Positions 27,979 to 39,853 of a stretch of DNA of 64,000 nt are shown piece after piece. Origin of the DNA: Pseudomonas citri (GTDB lineage: Bacteria; Pseudomonadota; Gammaproteobacteria; Pseudomonadales; Pseudomonadaceae); the NCBI RefSeq assembly GCF_025336485.1, contig NZ_JAODAB010000008.1, positions 1 through 64,000 of the forward strand, given 5' to 3'. Position numbers and translations under genes: made by a program. Position 1 is the first letter of the stretch. Every line of letters begins with the position of its first letter. The notes under the pieces are model-generated. The model saw nothing but the letters and a program-made list of their open reading frames with translations. It did not search any database and was not told the DNA's origin.

Positions 27979-28512
27979 ATGTCTCGCGTCGCTAAGAACC
28001 CCGTTAAGCTGCCAGCCGGTGTCGAAGTCAAATTCGCAGGCCAACAGCTTTCGGTGAAGGGTGCCAAGGGTACTCTTGAACTGAACGTCCATTCGTCCGT
28101 TGAGGTCGTTGAAGAAGCCGGTGAGCTGCGTTTCGCTGCTCGCAATGGTGATCAGCAGACTCGCGCAATGGCTGGTACCACTCGTGCGTTGGTAAACAAC
28201 ATGGTCCAAGGCGTGAGCCAAGGCTTCGAGCGCAAGCTCCAGCTGGTCGGTGTTGGTTACAAAGCGCAAGCAAAAGGCTCGGTTCTGAACCTGGCTCTTG
28301 GCTTCTCGCACCCAGTGGATTACGAACTGCCGGAAGGCATCACCGCTGAGACTCCTAGCCAGACCGATATCCTGATCAAGGGCATCGACAAGCAGCTGGT
28401 AGGTCAAGTGGCCGCCGAGATCCGCGACTTCCGTCCACCAGAGCCGTACAAAGGCAAAGGTGTGCGCTACGCGGACGAAGTCGTCCGTCGTAAAGAAGCC
28501 AAGAAGAAGTAG
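27979..28512 (+). CDS. rplF: 50S ribosomal protein L6
   Basis: L6 lies beside the sarcin-ricin loop where elongation factors bind. The 177-residue protein begins [19 protein letters not shown] and ends in the RNA-binding [20 protein letters not shown] and RKEAKKK. It is 12 bases after rpsH. Confidence 0.98.
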   Translation: MSRVAKNPVKLPAGVEVKFAGQQLSVKGAKGTLELNVHSSVEVVEEAGELRFAARNGDQQTRAMAGTTRALVNNMVQGVSQGFERKLQLVGVGYKAQAKGSVLNLALGFSHPVDYELPEGITAETPSQTDILIKGIDKQLVGQVAAEIRDFRPPEPYKGKGVRYADEVVRRKEAKKK

Positions 28513-28522
28513 GGCATAGCAA

Positions 28523-28873
28523 ATGACCGACAAAAAAGTTACTCGACTGCGTCGCGCTCGCAAAGCACGCCTGAAAATGCACGAACTCGAAGTCGTGCGT
28601 CTCTGCGTGTTCCGCTCTTCGCAGCACATCTACGCCCAGGTCATTTCGGCCGACGGCAACAAGGTCCTGGCAAGTGCCTCGACTTTGGATAAAGAACTGC
28701 GTGATGGCGCCACTGGCAACATCGACGCGGCCACTAAGGTTGGCCAGCTGGTCGCTACGCGTGCTAAAGCCGCTGGCGTCTCGCAGGTGGCTTTCGACCG
28801 CTCTGGCTTCAAGTACCACGGCCGCGTCAAGGCGCTGGCTGATGCTGCTCGTGAAGCTGGGCTGGAGTTCTAA
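28523..28873 (+). CDS. rplR: 50S ribosomal protein L18
   Basis: L18 binds 5S rRNA with L5. The 116-residue protein starts [19 protein letters not shown] with a basic N-terminal tail and ends [20 protein letters not shown] and EAGLEF. It is 10 bases after rplF, and rpsE follows after three bases. Confidence 0.98.
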   Translation: MTDKKVTRLRRARKARLKMHELEVVRLCVFRSSQHIYAQVISADGNKVLASASTLDKELRDGATGNIDAATKVGQLVATRAKAAGVSQVAFDRSGFKYHGRVKALADAAREAGLEF

Positions 28874-28876
28874 GTT

Positions 28877-29377
28877 ATGTCAAATAACGACCAAAAGCGC
28901 GACGAAGGCTACATCGAGAAGCTGGTTCAAGTTAACCGCGTAGCCAAAACCGTAAAAGGTGGCCGTATCTTCACTTTCACCGCGTTGACCGTGGTAGGTG
29001 ATGGTAAGGGCCGTGTTGGCTTCGGCCGTGGCAAGTCGCGTGAAGTGCCTGCTGCGATCCAGAAGGCAATGGAAGCTGCTCGCCGCAACATGATCCAGGT
29101 TGATCTGAACGGCACCACTCTGCAGTACGCAATGAAGTCTGCCCATGGCGCTTCGAAGGTGTACATGCAGCCTGCTTCTGAAGGTACGGGTATCATCGCT
29201 GGCGGCGCTATGCGTGCTGTCCTCGAAGTTGCTGGCGTTCAGAACGTTCTGGCCAAGTGCTACGGCTCGACTAACCCAGTAAACGTGGTTCACGCCACTT
29301 TCAAGGGTCTGAAGGCTATGCAGTCTCCTGAGTCCATTGCCGCCAAGCGTGGCAAAAGCGTCAAGGAGATCTTCTGA
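28877..29377 (+). CDS. rpsE: 30S ribosomal protein S5
   Basis: S5 lies at the mRNA entry and affects accuracy. The 166-residue protein has the spectinomycin loop [20 protein letters not shown] (about 17-36) in the wild-type form and a C-terminal domain with [19 protein letters not shown]. rpmD starts two bases after its stop. Confidence 0.98.
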
Positions 29378-29379
29378 TC

Positions 29380-29556
29380 ATGGCTACCGTAAAAGTTACG
29401 CTGATCAAAAGCATGACCGGCCGTATCCCTAACCACAAACTGTGCGTCAAGGGTCTGGGTCTGCGTCGCATCGGTCACACTGTAGAAGTCCAGGATACTC
29501 CCGAGAATCGCGGGATGATCAACAAGGCTTACTACATGCTGCGTGTCGAGGGTTAA
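29380..29556 (+). CDS. rpmD: 50S ribosomal protein L30
   Basis: L30 is a small peripheral large-subunit protein. The 58-residue frame translates as [20 protein letters not shown], then [20 protein letters not shown], and ends MLRVEG. It fills the gap between rpsE and rplO exactly, two bases after the first and three before the second. Its length, basic charge and the [13 protein letters not shown] core identify it, although it is very short. Confidence 0.96.
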
Positions 29557-29559
29557 TCG

Positions 29560-29997
29560 ATGAAACTCAATGATCTGAGTCCAGCGCCGGGTTCCCGTCG
29601 CGAAAAGCATCGTCCGGGCCGTGGTATCGGTAGTGGTTTGGGCAAGACCGGTGGCCGTGGCCACAAAGGTCAGACCTCCCGCTCCGGTGGCACCATCGCT
29701 CCAGGCTTTGAAGGCGGTCAACAACCGCTGCATCGTCGCCTGCCGAAGTTCGGTTTCGTTTCCCTGAAAGCCATGGATCGCGCTGAAGTGCGTCTGTCCG
29801 AACTGGCTAAAGTGGACGGCGACATCGTCACCGTGCAGTCCCTGAAGGACGCCAACGTGATCAACCAGAACGTACAGCGTGTGAAAATCATGCTGTCGGG
29901 CGAAGTTGCTCGTGCTGTCACCATCGGAAAGGGAATCGGCGCCACCAAAGGTGCGCGTGCGGCTATCGAAGCAGCTGGCGGCAAGTTCGAGGAATAA
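29560..29997 (+). CDS. rplO: 50S ribosomal protein L15
   Basis: L15 has a long basic N-terminal extension reaching into 23S rRNA. The 145-residue protein begins [20 protein letters not shown] and has the glycine/arginine-rich [20 protein letters not shown], then [18 protein letters not shown]. It ends GAKFEE-like GGKFEE directly before secY with no gap. Confidence 0.98.
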   Translation: MKLNDLSPAPGSRREKHRPGRGIGSGLGKTGGRGHKGQTSRSGGTIAPGFEGGQQPLHRRLPKFGFVSLKAMDRAEVRLSELAKVDGDIVTVQSLKDANVINQNVQRVKIMLSGEVARAVTIGKGIGATKGARAAIEAAGGKFEE

Positions 29998-31326
29998 ATG
30001 GCTAAGCAAGGTGCTCTCTCTGCGCTCGGCAAAGGCGGTATGTCTGAACTCTGGGCTCGTCTGCGTTTTCTGTTCCTGGCGATTATCGTCTACCGAATAG
30101 GCGCACACATCCCGGTTCCAGGTATCAACCCGGACCGACTCGCGGACCTGTTTCGACAGAATGAGGGGACCATTCTTAGCTTGTTCAACATGTTTTCCGG
30201 CGGCGCGCTGGAGCGGATGAGCATCTTTGCATTGGGGATCATGCCGTACATCTCGGCATCGATCATCATGCAACTGATGTCCGCTGTCAGTCCGCAGCTG
30301 GAGCAGTTGAAGAAGGAAGGTGAAGCTGGCCGTCGCAAGATCAGCCAGTACACCCGCTACGGCACTGTCGTCCTCGCCCTCGTTCAAGCCATTGGCATGT
30401 CCATTGGCCTGGCGGGGCAGGGCGTTTCGTTCACTGCTGACTTCAGCTTTTATTTCGTTGCGGTAACCACGTTCGTGGCTGGCGCAATGTTCATGATGTG
30501 GCTGGGTGAGCAGATTACTGAGCGTGGTGTTGGCAACGGTATCTCGATGTTGATCTTCGCAGGTATCGTCGCCGGTCTTCCGAGAGCGATCGGGCAGTCT
30601 TTCGAGTCTGCGCGTCAGGGTGATATCAACATTTTCGCCCTGGTTGCCATCGGTCTGCTGGCAGTAGCGATTATCGGTTTCGTGGTGTTCATTGAGCGTG
30701 GTCAGCGGCGTATCGCTGTTCACTACGCCAAGCGTCAGCAAGGCCGCAAGGTATTTGCTGCGCAGACCAGCCACTTGCCGTTGAAGGTGAACATGGCCGG
30801 TGTTATCCCGGCTATTTTCGCGAGCAGCATCCTGCTGTTCCCGGCTTCGTTGGGTGCCTGGTTCGGCCAGTCTGAAGGTATGGGCTGGTTGCAGGACATC
30901 TCGCAGTCGATCGCTCCTGGTCAGCCATTGAATATTCTGCTGTTTAGTGCAGGGATTATTTTCTTCTGCTTCTTCTATACGGCGTTGATGTTCAATCCGA
31001 AAGACGTAGCGGAAAACCTGAAGAAGTCCGGTGCCTTTATTCCGGGCATCCGTCCAGGTGAGCAGTCTGCGCGCTACATTGATGGCGTTCTGACTCGTTT
31101 GACCATGTTCGGTGCTCTTTACATGACGGCCGTCTGTCTGTTGCCCCAGTTCCTGGTGGTGGCGGCAAACGTACCGTTCTACCTTGGCGGGACCTCGTTG
31201 CTGATCGTGGTCGTGGTTGTGATGGACTTTATGTCCCAAGTACAATCGCACCTCGTTTCGCACCAGTACGAATCCCTGATGAAGAAAGCCAACCTGAAGG
31301 GCTACGGCAGCGGCATGTTGCGCTGA
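29998..31326 (+). CDS. secY: preprotein translocase subunit SecY
   Basis: SecY is the channel of the general secretion pathway in the inner membrane. The 442-residue protein shows ten hydrophobic segments; the first ([20 protein letters not shown]) precedes the plug region, and the conserved cytoplasmic loop [16 protein letters not shown] and the C-terminal [19 protein letters not shown] are present. Its ATG abuts the rplO stop. The partner secE is at 4239. Confidence 0.98.
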   Translation: MAKQGALSALGKGGMSELWARLRFLFLAIIVYRIGAHIPVPGINPDRLADLFRQNEGTILSLFNMFSGGALERMSIFALGIMPYISASIIMQLMSAVSPQLEQLKKEGEAGRRKISQYTRYGTVVLALVQAIGMSIGLAGQGVSFTADFSFYFVAVTTFVAGAMFMMWLGEQITERGVGNGISMLIFAGIVAGLPRAIGQSFESARQGDINIFALVAIGLLAVAIIGFVVFIERGQRRIAVHYAKRQQGRKVFAAQTSHLPLKVNMAGVIPAIFASSILLFPASLGAWFGQSEGMGWLQDISQSIAPGQPLNILLFSAGIIFFCFFYTALMFNPKDVAENLKKSGAFIPGIRPGEQSARYIDGVLTRLTMFGALYMTAVCLLPQFLVVAANVPFYLGGTSLLIVVVVVMDFMSQVQSHLVSHQYESLMKKANLKGYGSGMLR

Positions 31327-31356
31327 GTAGCGTCCATAAGGTTCGAGGAGTTGGTG

Positions 31357-31473
31357 ATGAAAGTTCGTGCATCGGTGAAAAAGCTGTGCCGTAACTGCAA
31401 GATTATTCGCCGCGAAGGTGTTGTTCGGGTAATTTGCAGCGCGGAACCGCGTCACAAACAGCGCCAAGGCTGA
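31357..31473 (+). CDS. rpmJ: 50S ribosomal protein L36 (zinc-binding form)
   Basis: L36 is the smallest ribosomal protein, here 38 residues: [20 protein letters not shown] followed by [18 protein letters not shown]. Cys11, Cys14, Cys27 and His33 form the zinc ribbon, so this is the zinc-containing paralogue. GAGGAG precedes ATG 31357. It is the last gene of spc, before the hairpin at 31492. Confidence 0.96.
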
Positions 31474-31491
31474 GTGTGATTGTGCTTTAAG

Positions 31492-31518
31492 CCCGGCAGC
31501 TAGTGCGCTGCCGGGTTG
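31492..31518 (+). terminator. spc operon terminator
   Basis: CCCGGCAGC (31492-31500) pairs with GCTGCCGGG (31507-31515) around TAGTGC. A T-rich tail (TTGATTATTTGTTATT) follows. The tail also supplies the -35 of the alpha promoter. Confidence 0.8.
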
Positions 31519-31544
31519 ATTATTTGTTATTACAGCGATATTAT
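31516..31544 (+). promoter_or_regulatory. alpha operon promoter
   Basis: TTGATT (31516-31521) and TATTAT (31539-31544) are separated by 17 bases and followed by the GC-rich CTCGCGCCC. The promoter starts at the base after the spc hairpin. A leader of about 50 bases precedes rpsM. Confidence 0.85.
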
Positions 31545-31603
31545 CTCGCGCCCTATTTCTTGGCTTCCGGGGCGTAGGTAGCTGTCAATTGGAGTCCCAC
31601 TGA

Positions 31604-31960
31604 ATGGCCCGTATTGCAGGCGTCAACATTCCAGATAACAAGCATACTGTTATCTCGCTGACCTACATCTATGGTGTTGGTCGCACTACTGCACAGAAAA
31701 TTTGTGCAGTGGCTGGGGTCAACCCAGCTGCAAAGATCAAAGATCTGAGCGACGAGCAGATTGAACAGCTGCGTGGCGAAGTGGCGAAGTTCACCACTGA
31801 AGGTGACCTGCGTCGCGAAATCAACATGAAAATCAAGCGCTTGATGGACCTCGGTTGCTATCGCGGTCTGCGTCATCGTCGTGGTCTGCCAGTACGCGGT
31901 CAGCGTACCAAGACCAACGCGCGTACCCGTAAAGGTCCGCGTAAGCCGATCCGCAAGTAA
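31604..31960 (+). CDS. rpsM: 30S ribosomal protein S13
   Basis: S13 at the top of the 30S head touches P-site tRNA and L5. The 118-residue protein reads [20 protein letters not shown], has an H2TH segment [17 protein letters not shown] and a basic tail [24 protein letters not shown] lies just before ATG 31604. It is first in the alpha operon. Confidence 0.98.
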   Translation: MARIAGVNIPDNKHTVISLTYIYGVGRTTAQKICAVAGVNPAAKIKDLSDEQIEQLRGEVAKFTTEGDLRREINMKIKRLMDLGCYRGLRHRRGLPVRGQRTKTNARTRKGPRKPIRK

Positions 31961-31990
31961 TCGCCCCAGCGAATCGACAGGAATTTAATC

Positions 31991-32380
31991 ATGGCAAAAC
32001 CTGCTGCTCGTCCTCGTAAAAAAGTTAAAAAGACAGTGGTTGATGGCATCGCCCACATCCATGCTTCTTTTAACAACACCATCGTGACCATTACCGACCG
32101 TCAAGGTAACGCTCTTTCCTGGGCTACCTCCGGTGGTTCGGGTTTCCGCGGTTCCCGCAAGTCCACCCCGTTCGCTGCTCAAGTAGCTGCTGAGCGTGCT
32201 GGTCAAGCTGCGCTGGAATACGGCCTGAAAAACCTCGACGTAAACGTCAAGGGCCCAGGTCCAGGTCGTGAATCCGCAGTCCGCGCTTTGAACGGCTGTG
32301 GCTACAAGATCGCCAGCATCACCGACGTGACGCCAATCCCGCACAACGGGTGCCGTCCGCCGAAGAAGCGCCGCGTGTAA
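31991..32380 (+). CDS. rpsK: 30S ribosomal protein S11
   Basis: S11 forms part of the platform near the mRNA exit. The 129-residue protein has [38 protein letters not shown] and the C-terminal [19 protein letters not shown], including the Asn-Gly often converted to isoaspartate. It lies 30 bases after rpsM. Confidence 0.98.
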   Translation: MAKPAARPRKKVKKTVVDGIAHIHASFNNTIVTITDRQGNALSWATSGGSGFRGSRKSTPFAAQVAAERAGQAALEYGLKNLDVNVKGPGPGRESAVRALNGCGYKIASITDVTPIPHNGCRPPKKRRV

Positions 32381-32398
32381 TCCAGGAGATTGTAAAGA

Positions 32399-33019
32399 AT
32401 GGCTCGTTACATTGGTCCAAAATGCAAACTCGCTCGTCGCGAAGGCACCGATCTCTTCCTGAAGAGCGGCGTGCGCGCGATCGAATCGAAGTGCAACATC
32501 GAAGCAGCACCTGGTATCCACGGCCAGCGCCGCGGCCGCCAGTCCGACTACGGCACCCAACTGCGTGAAAAGCAGAAGGTCCGTCGTATCTACGGCGTTC
32601 TTGAGCGTCAGTTCAGCGGCTACTACAAGGAAGCTGCTGGCAAGAAAGGTGCAACTGGCGAAAACCTGTTGCAACTGCTCGAATGCCGTCTGGACAACGT
32701 TGTATACCGTATGGGCTTCGGTTCTACTCGTGCCGAATCCCGTCAGCTGGTATCGCACAAGTCGATCAGCGTTAACGGTCAGACCGTAAACGTTCCGTCC
32801 TACCAGGTTCGTGCTGGTGACGTGGTTGCTGTTCGCGAGAAAGCTAAAAACCAACTTCGCATTGTCCAAGCTCTCGATCTGTGTGCCCAACGTGGCCGCG
32901 TAGAATGGGTAGAAGTAGACACTGAGAAGAAGTCGGGCGTTTTCAAGAACGTTCCAGCTCGCAGTGATCTGTCCGCCGACATCAACGAAAGCCTGATTGT
33001 CGAGCTCTACTCCAAGTAA
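32399..33019 (+). CDS. rpsD: 30S ribosomal protein S4
   Basis: S4 is a primary 16S binder and, in E. coli, represses the alpha operon. The 206-residue protein begins [20 protein letters not shown] and contains an S4 RNA-binding domain, [20 protein letters not shown] then [20 protein letters not shown]. The N-terminal region keeps Cys9 and Cys31 but not a full four-cysteine site. It is followed by rpoA after 22 bases. Confidence 0.98.
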   Translation: MARYIGPKCKLARREGTDLFLKSGVRAIESKCNIEAAPGIHGQRRGRQSDYGTQLREKQKVRRIYGVLERQFSGYYKEAAGKKGATGENLLQLLECRLDNVVYRMGFGSTRAESRQLVSHKSISVNGQTVNVPSYQVRAGDVVAVREKAKNQLRIVQALDLCAQRGRVEWVEVDTEKKSGVFKNVPARSDLSADINESLIVELYSK

Positions 33020-33041
33020 GGGCTAGAAAATAGGTGCATCC

Positions 33042-34043
33042 ATGCAGATTTCGGTAAATGAGTTCCTGACACCCCGCCATATTGATGTGCAGGTTGTCAG
33101 TCCAACCCGCGCCAAGATCACTCTCGAGCCTCTCGAGCGTGGTTTCGGCCATACCCTGGGCAACGCGCTGCGCCGCATCCTGTTGTCCTCAATGCCCGGC
33201 TGTGCAGTAGTCGAGGCCGAGATTGACGGTGTGCTCCACGAGTACAGCGCCATCGAAGGTGTACAGGAAGACGTCATTGAAATCCTGTTGAACCTTAAAG
33301 GTCTGGCTATCAAGCTGCACGGTCGTGACGAAGTTACGCTGACCTTGTCGAAGAAGGGTTCGGGGGTGGTTACCGCTGCCGATATTCAGCTGGATCATGA
33401 TGTCGAGATCGTTAATCCCGATCACGTAATCGCTAACCTGGCGTCCAACGGCGCCCTGAACATGAAGCTCACCGTAGCTCGTGGTCGTGGTTATGAACCA
33501 GCAGACTCGCGTCAGAGCGATGAAGACGAAAGCCGCAGCATCGGTCGCTTGCAGCTCGACTCTTCGTTCAGCCCGGTTCGCCGTATCGCATACGTGGTGG
33601 AAAACGCCCGTGTCGAACAGCGTACCAACCTGGACAAGCTGGTTATTGATCTGGAAACCAACGGTACCCTGGATCCTGAAGAGGCCATCCGTCGTGCTGC
33701 AACCATCCTGCAACAGCAGTTGGCTGCGTTCGTCGACCTCAAGGGTGACAGTGAGCCAGTGGTTGTCGAGCAGGAAGACGAGATCGATCCGATCCTGCTT
33801 CGCCCGGTTGACGATCTGGAACTGACTGTACGTTCGGCTAACTGCCTTAAGGCGGAAAACATCTACTACATCGGCGACCTGATTCAGCGTACCGAAGTAG
33901 AGCTGTTGAAGACTCCGAACCTGGGCAAGAAATCCTTGACTGAAATCAAGGACGTTCTGGCCTCCCGCGGTCTGTCCCTCGGCATGCGCCTCGACAACTG
34001 GCCGCCTGCAAGTCTTAAGAAGGACGACAAGGCGACTGCCTGA
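33042..34043 (+). CDS. rpoA: DNA-directed RNA polymerase alpha subunit
   Basis: RpoA dimerises to start polymerase assembly, and its C-terminal domain contacts UP elements and activators. The 333-residue protein has [20 protein letters not shown] in the N-terminal domain. A linker at about 235-250 leads to the C-terminal domain with [20 protein letters not shown] and [20 protein letters not shown], including the DNA-contacting arginine and the NLGKKSL helix. Confidence 0.99.
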   Translation: MQISVNEFLTPRHIDVQVVSPTRAKITLEPLERGFGHTLGNALRRILLSSMPGCAVVEAEIDGVLHEYSAIEGVQEDVIEILLNLKGLAIKLHGRDEVTLTLSKKGSGVVTAADIQLDHDVEIVNPDHVIANLASNGALNMKLTVARGRGYEPADSRQSDEDESRSIGRLQLDSSFSPVRRIAYVVENARVEQRTNLDKLVIDLETNGTLDPEEAIRRAATILQQQLAAFVDLKGDSEPVVVEQEDEIDPILLRPVDDLELTVRSANCLKAENIYYIGDLIQRTEVELLKTPNLGKKSLTEIKDVLASRGLSLGMRLDNWPPASLKKDDKATA

Positions 34044-34085
34044 TCGTCGTAATCACCGAACGTTGTGTTTGGTAAGGAATGAACC

Positions 34086-34472
34086 ATGCGTCATCGTAAA
34101 AGTGGTCGTCACCTGAGCCGCACCAGCTCGCACCGCAAGGCCATGTTCCAAAACATGGCGGTGTCGCTGTTCGAGCACGAGCTGATCAAAACTACACTGC
34201 CGAAAGCCAAAGAACTGCGCCGCGTTGCCGAGCCGCTGATCACTCTGGCCAAGACAGACAGCCTGGCTAACCGCCGCCTGGCTTTCGACCGTACTCGTTC
34301 GAAAGCTATCGTTGGTAAGCTCTTCAACGACCTGGGCAAGCGTTACGCTACCCGTGAGGGTGGCTACCTGCGCATCCTCAAGTGCGGTTTCCGCGCTGGC
34401 GACAACGCGCCTATGGCGTACGTCGAGTTGGTTGATCGTGCTACCGGCGGTGAAGCTGTATCCGCTGAGTAA
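34086..34472 (+). CDS. rplQ: 50S ribosomal protein L17
   Basis: L17 lies near the exit tunnel. The 128-residue protein begins [20 protein letters not shown] and has the family core [20 protein letters not shown]. The tail ends [13 protein letters not shown]. It ends the alpha operon and is followed by a strong terminator. Confidence 0.98.
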   Translation: MRHRKSGRHLSRTSSHRKAMFQNMAVSLFEHELIKTTLPKAKELRRVAEPLITLAKTDSLANRRLAFDRTRSKAIVGKLFNDLGKRYATREGGYLRILKCGFRAGDNAPMAYVELVDRATGGEAVSAE

Positions 34473-34485
34473 GACGGCAATAAAC

Positions 34486-34515
34486 AAAAAACCGGGCCTT
34501 GCGCCCGGTTTTTTG
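34486..34515 (+). terminator. alpha operon terminator
   Basis: ACCGGGC (34491-34497) pairs with GCCCGGT (34503-34509), flanked by an A run and followed by TTTTTTG. It closes the ribosomal protein cluster. Confidence 0.93.
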
Positions 34516-34575
34516 TGTCCGGTCAAAAAGTGCGGCGGCATTTGGCCTGGCCTCGCTATGTGCCAAGCTGAGTTA

Positions 34576-34612
34576 TTAGATAATAACTATCGTCATCCAT
34601 GATTTAATGAAT
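34576..34612 (+). promoter_or_regulatory. candidate OxyR site upstream of katA
   Basis: TTAG, seven bases, CTAT (34576-34590), seven bases, then CATG, seven bases, GAAT (34598-34612). The layout matches the E. coli OxyR pattern ATAG-N7-CTAT-N7-ATAG-N7-CTAT, including T and A at the second and sixth spacer positions of both halves. The first half is a close match; the second is poor. It is in the right place for a catalase gene. Confidence 0.4.
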
Positions 34613-34694
34613 TTGGATACTGTCACTAAGATGATCAATACTCCTTTCCAGCCGATTAGCCGGCAGTTCGAAGACCGACCGAGGAAGATTGAGC

Positions 34695-36143
34695 ATGAGC
34701 CAGACCAAGACGCTTACGACCGCTAGCGGCGCCCCTGTCGCCGACAACCAGAACTCCCGCTCCGCCGGCCCGCGTGGCCCGCTGTTGCTCGACGATTTCC
34801 ATCTCATCGAAAAGCTTGCTCACTTCAATCGCGAGAACATCCCTGAGCGCCGCGTGCACGCCAAAGGTTCGGGTGCCTACGGTACCTTCACCGTTACTCG
34901 GGACATCACCCAATACACCCGCGCCAAGTTGTTTGAGTCCGTGGGCAAGCAAACCCCGACTTTCCTGCGATTTTCCACCGTCGGTGGCGAACGTGGTTCT
35001 GCCGACACTGAACGCGACCCTCGTGGTTTCGCCCTGAAGTTCTATACCGAGGAAGGTAACTGGGACATCGTTGGCAACAACACACCTGTGTTCTTCATTC
35101 GTGATCCGCTGAAGTTCCCGGACTTTATCCACACCCAAAAGCGCCTGCCGCAAAGCAACCTGAAAAGTGCCCAGGCGATGTGGGATTTCTGGTCGCACTC
35201 GCCTGAGGCATTGCACCAGATCACCATTCTGTTTTCGGATCGTGGCATTCCGGATGGCTACCGTCATATGCACGGTTTCGGCAGTCACACCTACAGCCTG
35301 ATCAATGCCCAAGGTGAGCGCCACTGGGTGAAGTGGCACTACAAGACCAAGCAAGGGATCAAGAACCTCGCGCCGGCTGACGCGGCACGCTTGGCCGGCA
35401 CCGATCCGGATTACGCTCAGCGCGACCTGTTCAATGCGATCGAGCGCGGCGACTTCCCGAAATGGAGCGTCTGCATCCAGATCATGACCGAGGCCCAGGC
35501 CGCCGCTCATTACGAAAATCCGTTCGACGTGACCAAGACCTGGTCGCAGAAGGAGTTCCCGCTGATCGAAGTCGGTGAGCTTGAACTCAATCGCAACCCG
35601 TTGAACTACTTCGCTGAAGTCGAGCAAGCGGCGTTCGGGCCGAGCAACATGGTGCCGGGTGTGGGGCTTTCGCCGGATCGCATGCTGCAAGGTCGGGTAT
35701 TCGCTTACGCGGATGCGCACCGCTACCGTGTCGGCACCAATCACCAGCAGTTGCCGGTGAATGCCCCACGTAGCCCGGTGAACACCTACCAGCGCGACGG
35801 CGCCATGGCGTTCGGCAGCAATGGCGGGGCCGCGCCGAACTACGAGCCTAACAGCTACGTCGAGGCGCCGAAGCAGGCTCCGCACTACGCCGAACCGGCG
35901 CTGGCCCTGGGTGGGGCGGCTGATCGTTACGATCATCGGGAAGACACCGATTACTACAGCCATGCCGGTGCGCTGTTCCGCTTGATGAATGATGAGCAGA
36001 AAGCCCTGCTGATCAGCAACATCGCCGGTGCGATGACCGGAGTGTCGGCGGATGTCATCGACCGCCAGTTGCAGCACTTCGTCAAGGCGGATGCCGCTTA
36101 CGGCGAAGGGATTGCAGAAGCGTTGGGTGTACAGCTTAACTAA
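34695..36143 (+). CDS. katA: monofunctional heme catalase KatA
   Basis: KatA disproportionates hydrogen peroxide. The 482-residue protein is a small-subunit catalase with the active-site histidine in [20 protein letters not shown], an asparagine in [19 protein letters not shown] and the proximal heme tyrosine in [22 protein letters not shown] 34695 follows GAGGAAG; a TTG two codons upstream is less likely. No export signal is visible. A ferritin-like gene follows, giving a peroxide and iron pair, with a terminator between them. Confidence 0.95.
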   Translation: MSQTKTLTTASGAPVADNQNSRSAGPRGPLLLDDFHLIEKLAHFNRENIPERRVHAKGSGAYGTFTVTRDITQYTRAKLFESVGKQTPTFLRFSTVGGERGSADTERDPRGFALKFYTEEGNWDIVGNNTPVFFIRDPLKFPDFIHTQKRLPQSNLKSAQAMWDFWSHSPEALHQITILFSDRGIPDGYRHMHGFGSHTYSLINAQGERHWVKWHYKTKQGIKNLAPADAARLAGTDPDYAQRDLFNAIERGDFPKWSVCIQIMTEAQAAAHYENPFDVTKTWSQKEFPLIEVGELELNRNPLNYFAEVEQAAFGPSNMVPGVGLSPDRMLQGRVFAYADAHRYRVGTNHQQLPVNAPRSPVNTYQRDGAMAFGSNGGAAPNYEPNSYVEAPKQAPHYAEPALALGGAADRYDHREDTDYYSHAGALFRLMNDEQKALLISNIAGAMTGVSADVIDRQLQHFVKADAAYGEGIAEALGVQLN

Positions 36144-36160
36144 GTCTAAACGAGAAGCAG

Positions 36161-36187
36161 AACCGCCCGCATTTAGGGCGGTTTTTG
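36161..36187 (+). terminator. katA terminator
   Basis: AACCGCCC (36161-36168) pairs with GGGCGGTT (36176-36183) and is followed by TTT. The region from here to bfr shows no clear promoter or Fur box by eye. Confidence 0.85.
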
Positions 36188-36302
36188 CGTTATTTCAGCT
36201 TGTTTTCTCAGATTTTCTTCGTATTTATTGCGATGAGCCCGTGACGTTGCAGTTGGCTTGGTTCAAACTAGGGCCTTTCAAGGTTTGTGGAGATGTAGGG
36301 CG

Positions 36303-36767
36303 ATGCAAGGTCACCCGGACGTAATCGATTACCTCAACACGCTGCTGACAGGCGAGCTGGCTGCCCGTGATCAGTATTTCATCCACTCGCGGATGTATGA
36401 GGATTGGGGGTTTACCGAGCTCTACGAACGCATCAATCATGAGATGGAAGAAGAGACCCAGCACGCTGATGCGTTGATGCGTCGGATCCTGATGCTTGAA
36501 GGTACGCCACGCATGCGTGCCGATGACTTGGACATCGGTGCTACGGTGCCTGACATGCTCGCCGCTGACCTGCGCCTGGAATACAAAGTTCGCGCAGCAC
36601 TGTGCAAGGGGATCGAGCTTTGCGAGCAGCACAACGACTACGTGACCCGCGAGATTTTGCGTGTCCAGCTGAACGACACTGAGGAAGATCATACCTACTG
36701 GCTGGAGAAGCAACTGGGCCTGATCAAGCTGGTTGGTTTGGAAAACTACCTGCAGTCGCAGTTCTGA
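36303..36767 (+). CDS. bfr: bacterioferritin-family ferritin (BfrA/FtnA type)
   Basis: This 24-mer iron-storage protein oxidises Fe(II) and stores the mineral. The 154-residue protein starts [20 protein letters not shown] and keeps the di-iron ligands Glu18, Glu51, His54, Glu127 and His130. The position of the heme-ligating Met52 of E. coli Bfr is Thr52 here (EEETQHAD), so heme is probably not bound, as in the P. aeruginosa ferritin PA4235. The frame is open 15 codons upstream, but MQGHP is the family start. It lies between katA and uvrA as in P. aeruginosa. Confidence 0.93.
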   Translation: MQGHPDVIDYLNTLLTGELAARDQYFIHSRMYEDWGFTELYERINHEMEEETQHADALMRRILMLEGTPRMRADDLDIGATVPDMLAADLRLEYKVRAALCKGIELCEQHNDYVTREILRVQLNDTEEDHTYWLEKQLGLIKLVGLENYLQSQF

Positions 36768-36784
36768 TCGGCTGATGCGCTGAT

Positions 36785-36826
36785 GAAAAAAGCCCCTGGC
36801 ATCGATGAGATGGCAGGGGCTTTTTC
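36785..36826 (+). terminator. bidirectional terminator between bfr and uvrA
   Basis: AAAAAAGCCCCTG and CAGGGGCTTTTT pair around a 15-base loop. With A and T runs on both sides it can serve bfr on the plus strand and uvrA, which ends at 36841, on the minus strand. Confidence 0.9.
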
Positions 36827-36840
36827 ATGCGCGGGTGGAG

Positions 36841-39675
<2,835 letters not shown>

Positions 39676-39709
39676 AGTGGCCTCGCTTGGCGGGCGTCGA
39701 AAAGCTAGG

Positions 39710-39740
39710 AGTATACGGGCAATACTGGATGGATGAACAC
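39710..39740 (-). promoter_or_regulatory. possible uvrA promoter with LexA-like element
   Basis: On the minus strand a -10 TATACT (39710-39715) lies 35 bases upstream of uvrA, with only a poor -35. CTGG-N8-ACAC (39725-39740) overlaps the -35 area and differs from the LexA box CTGT-N8-ACAG by one base in each arm. Given that uvrA is a classic SOS gene, it is worth noting but weak. Confidence 0.3.
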
Positions 39741-39853
39741 TATTGTGGATAAGTTTTCAGCCATACATGAAGACTGCGCGGCAATCGGTCGCGATATACC
39801 CTCTCAATCGATGGGACTGGTAGAATCGCCGCCGGTTCACACGAGGTTTTTCC

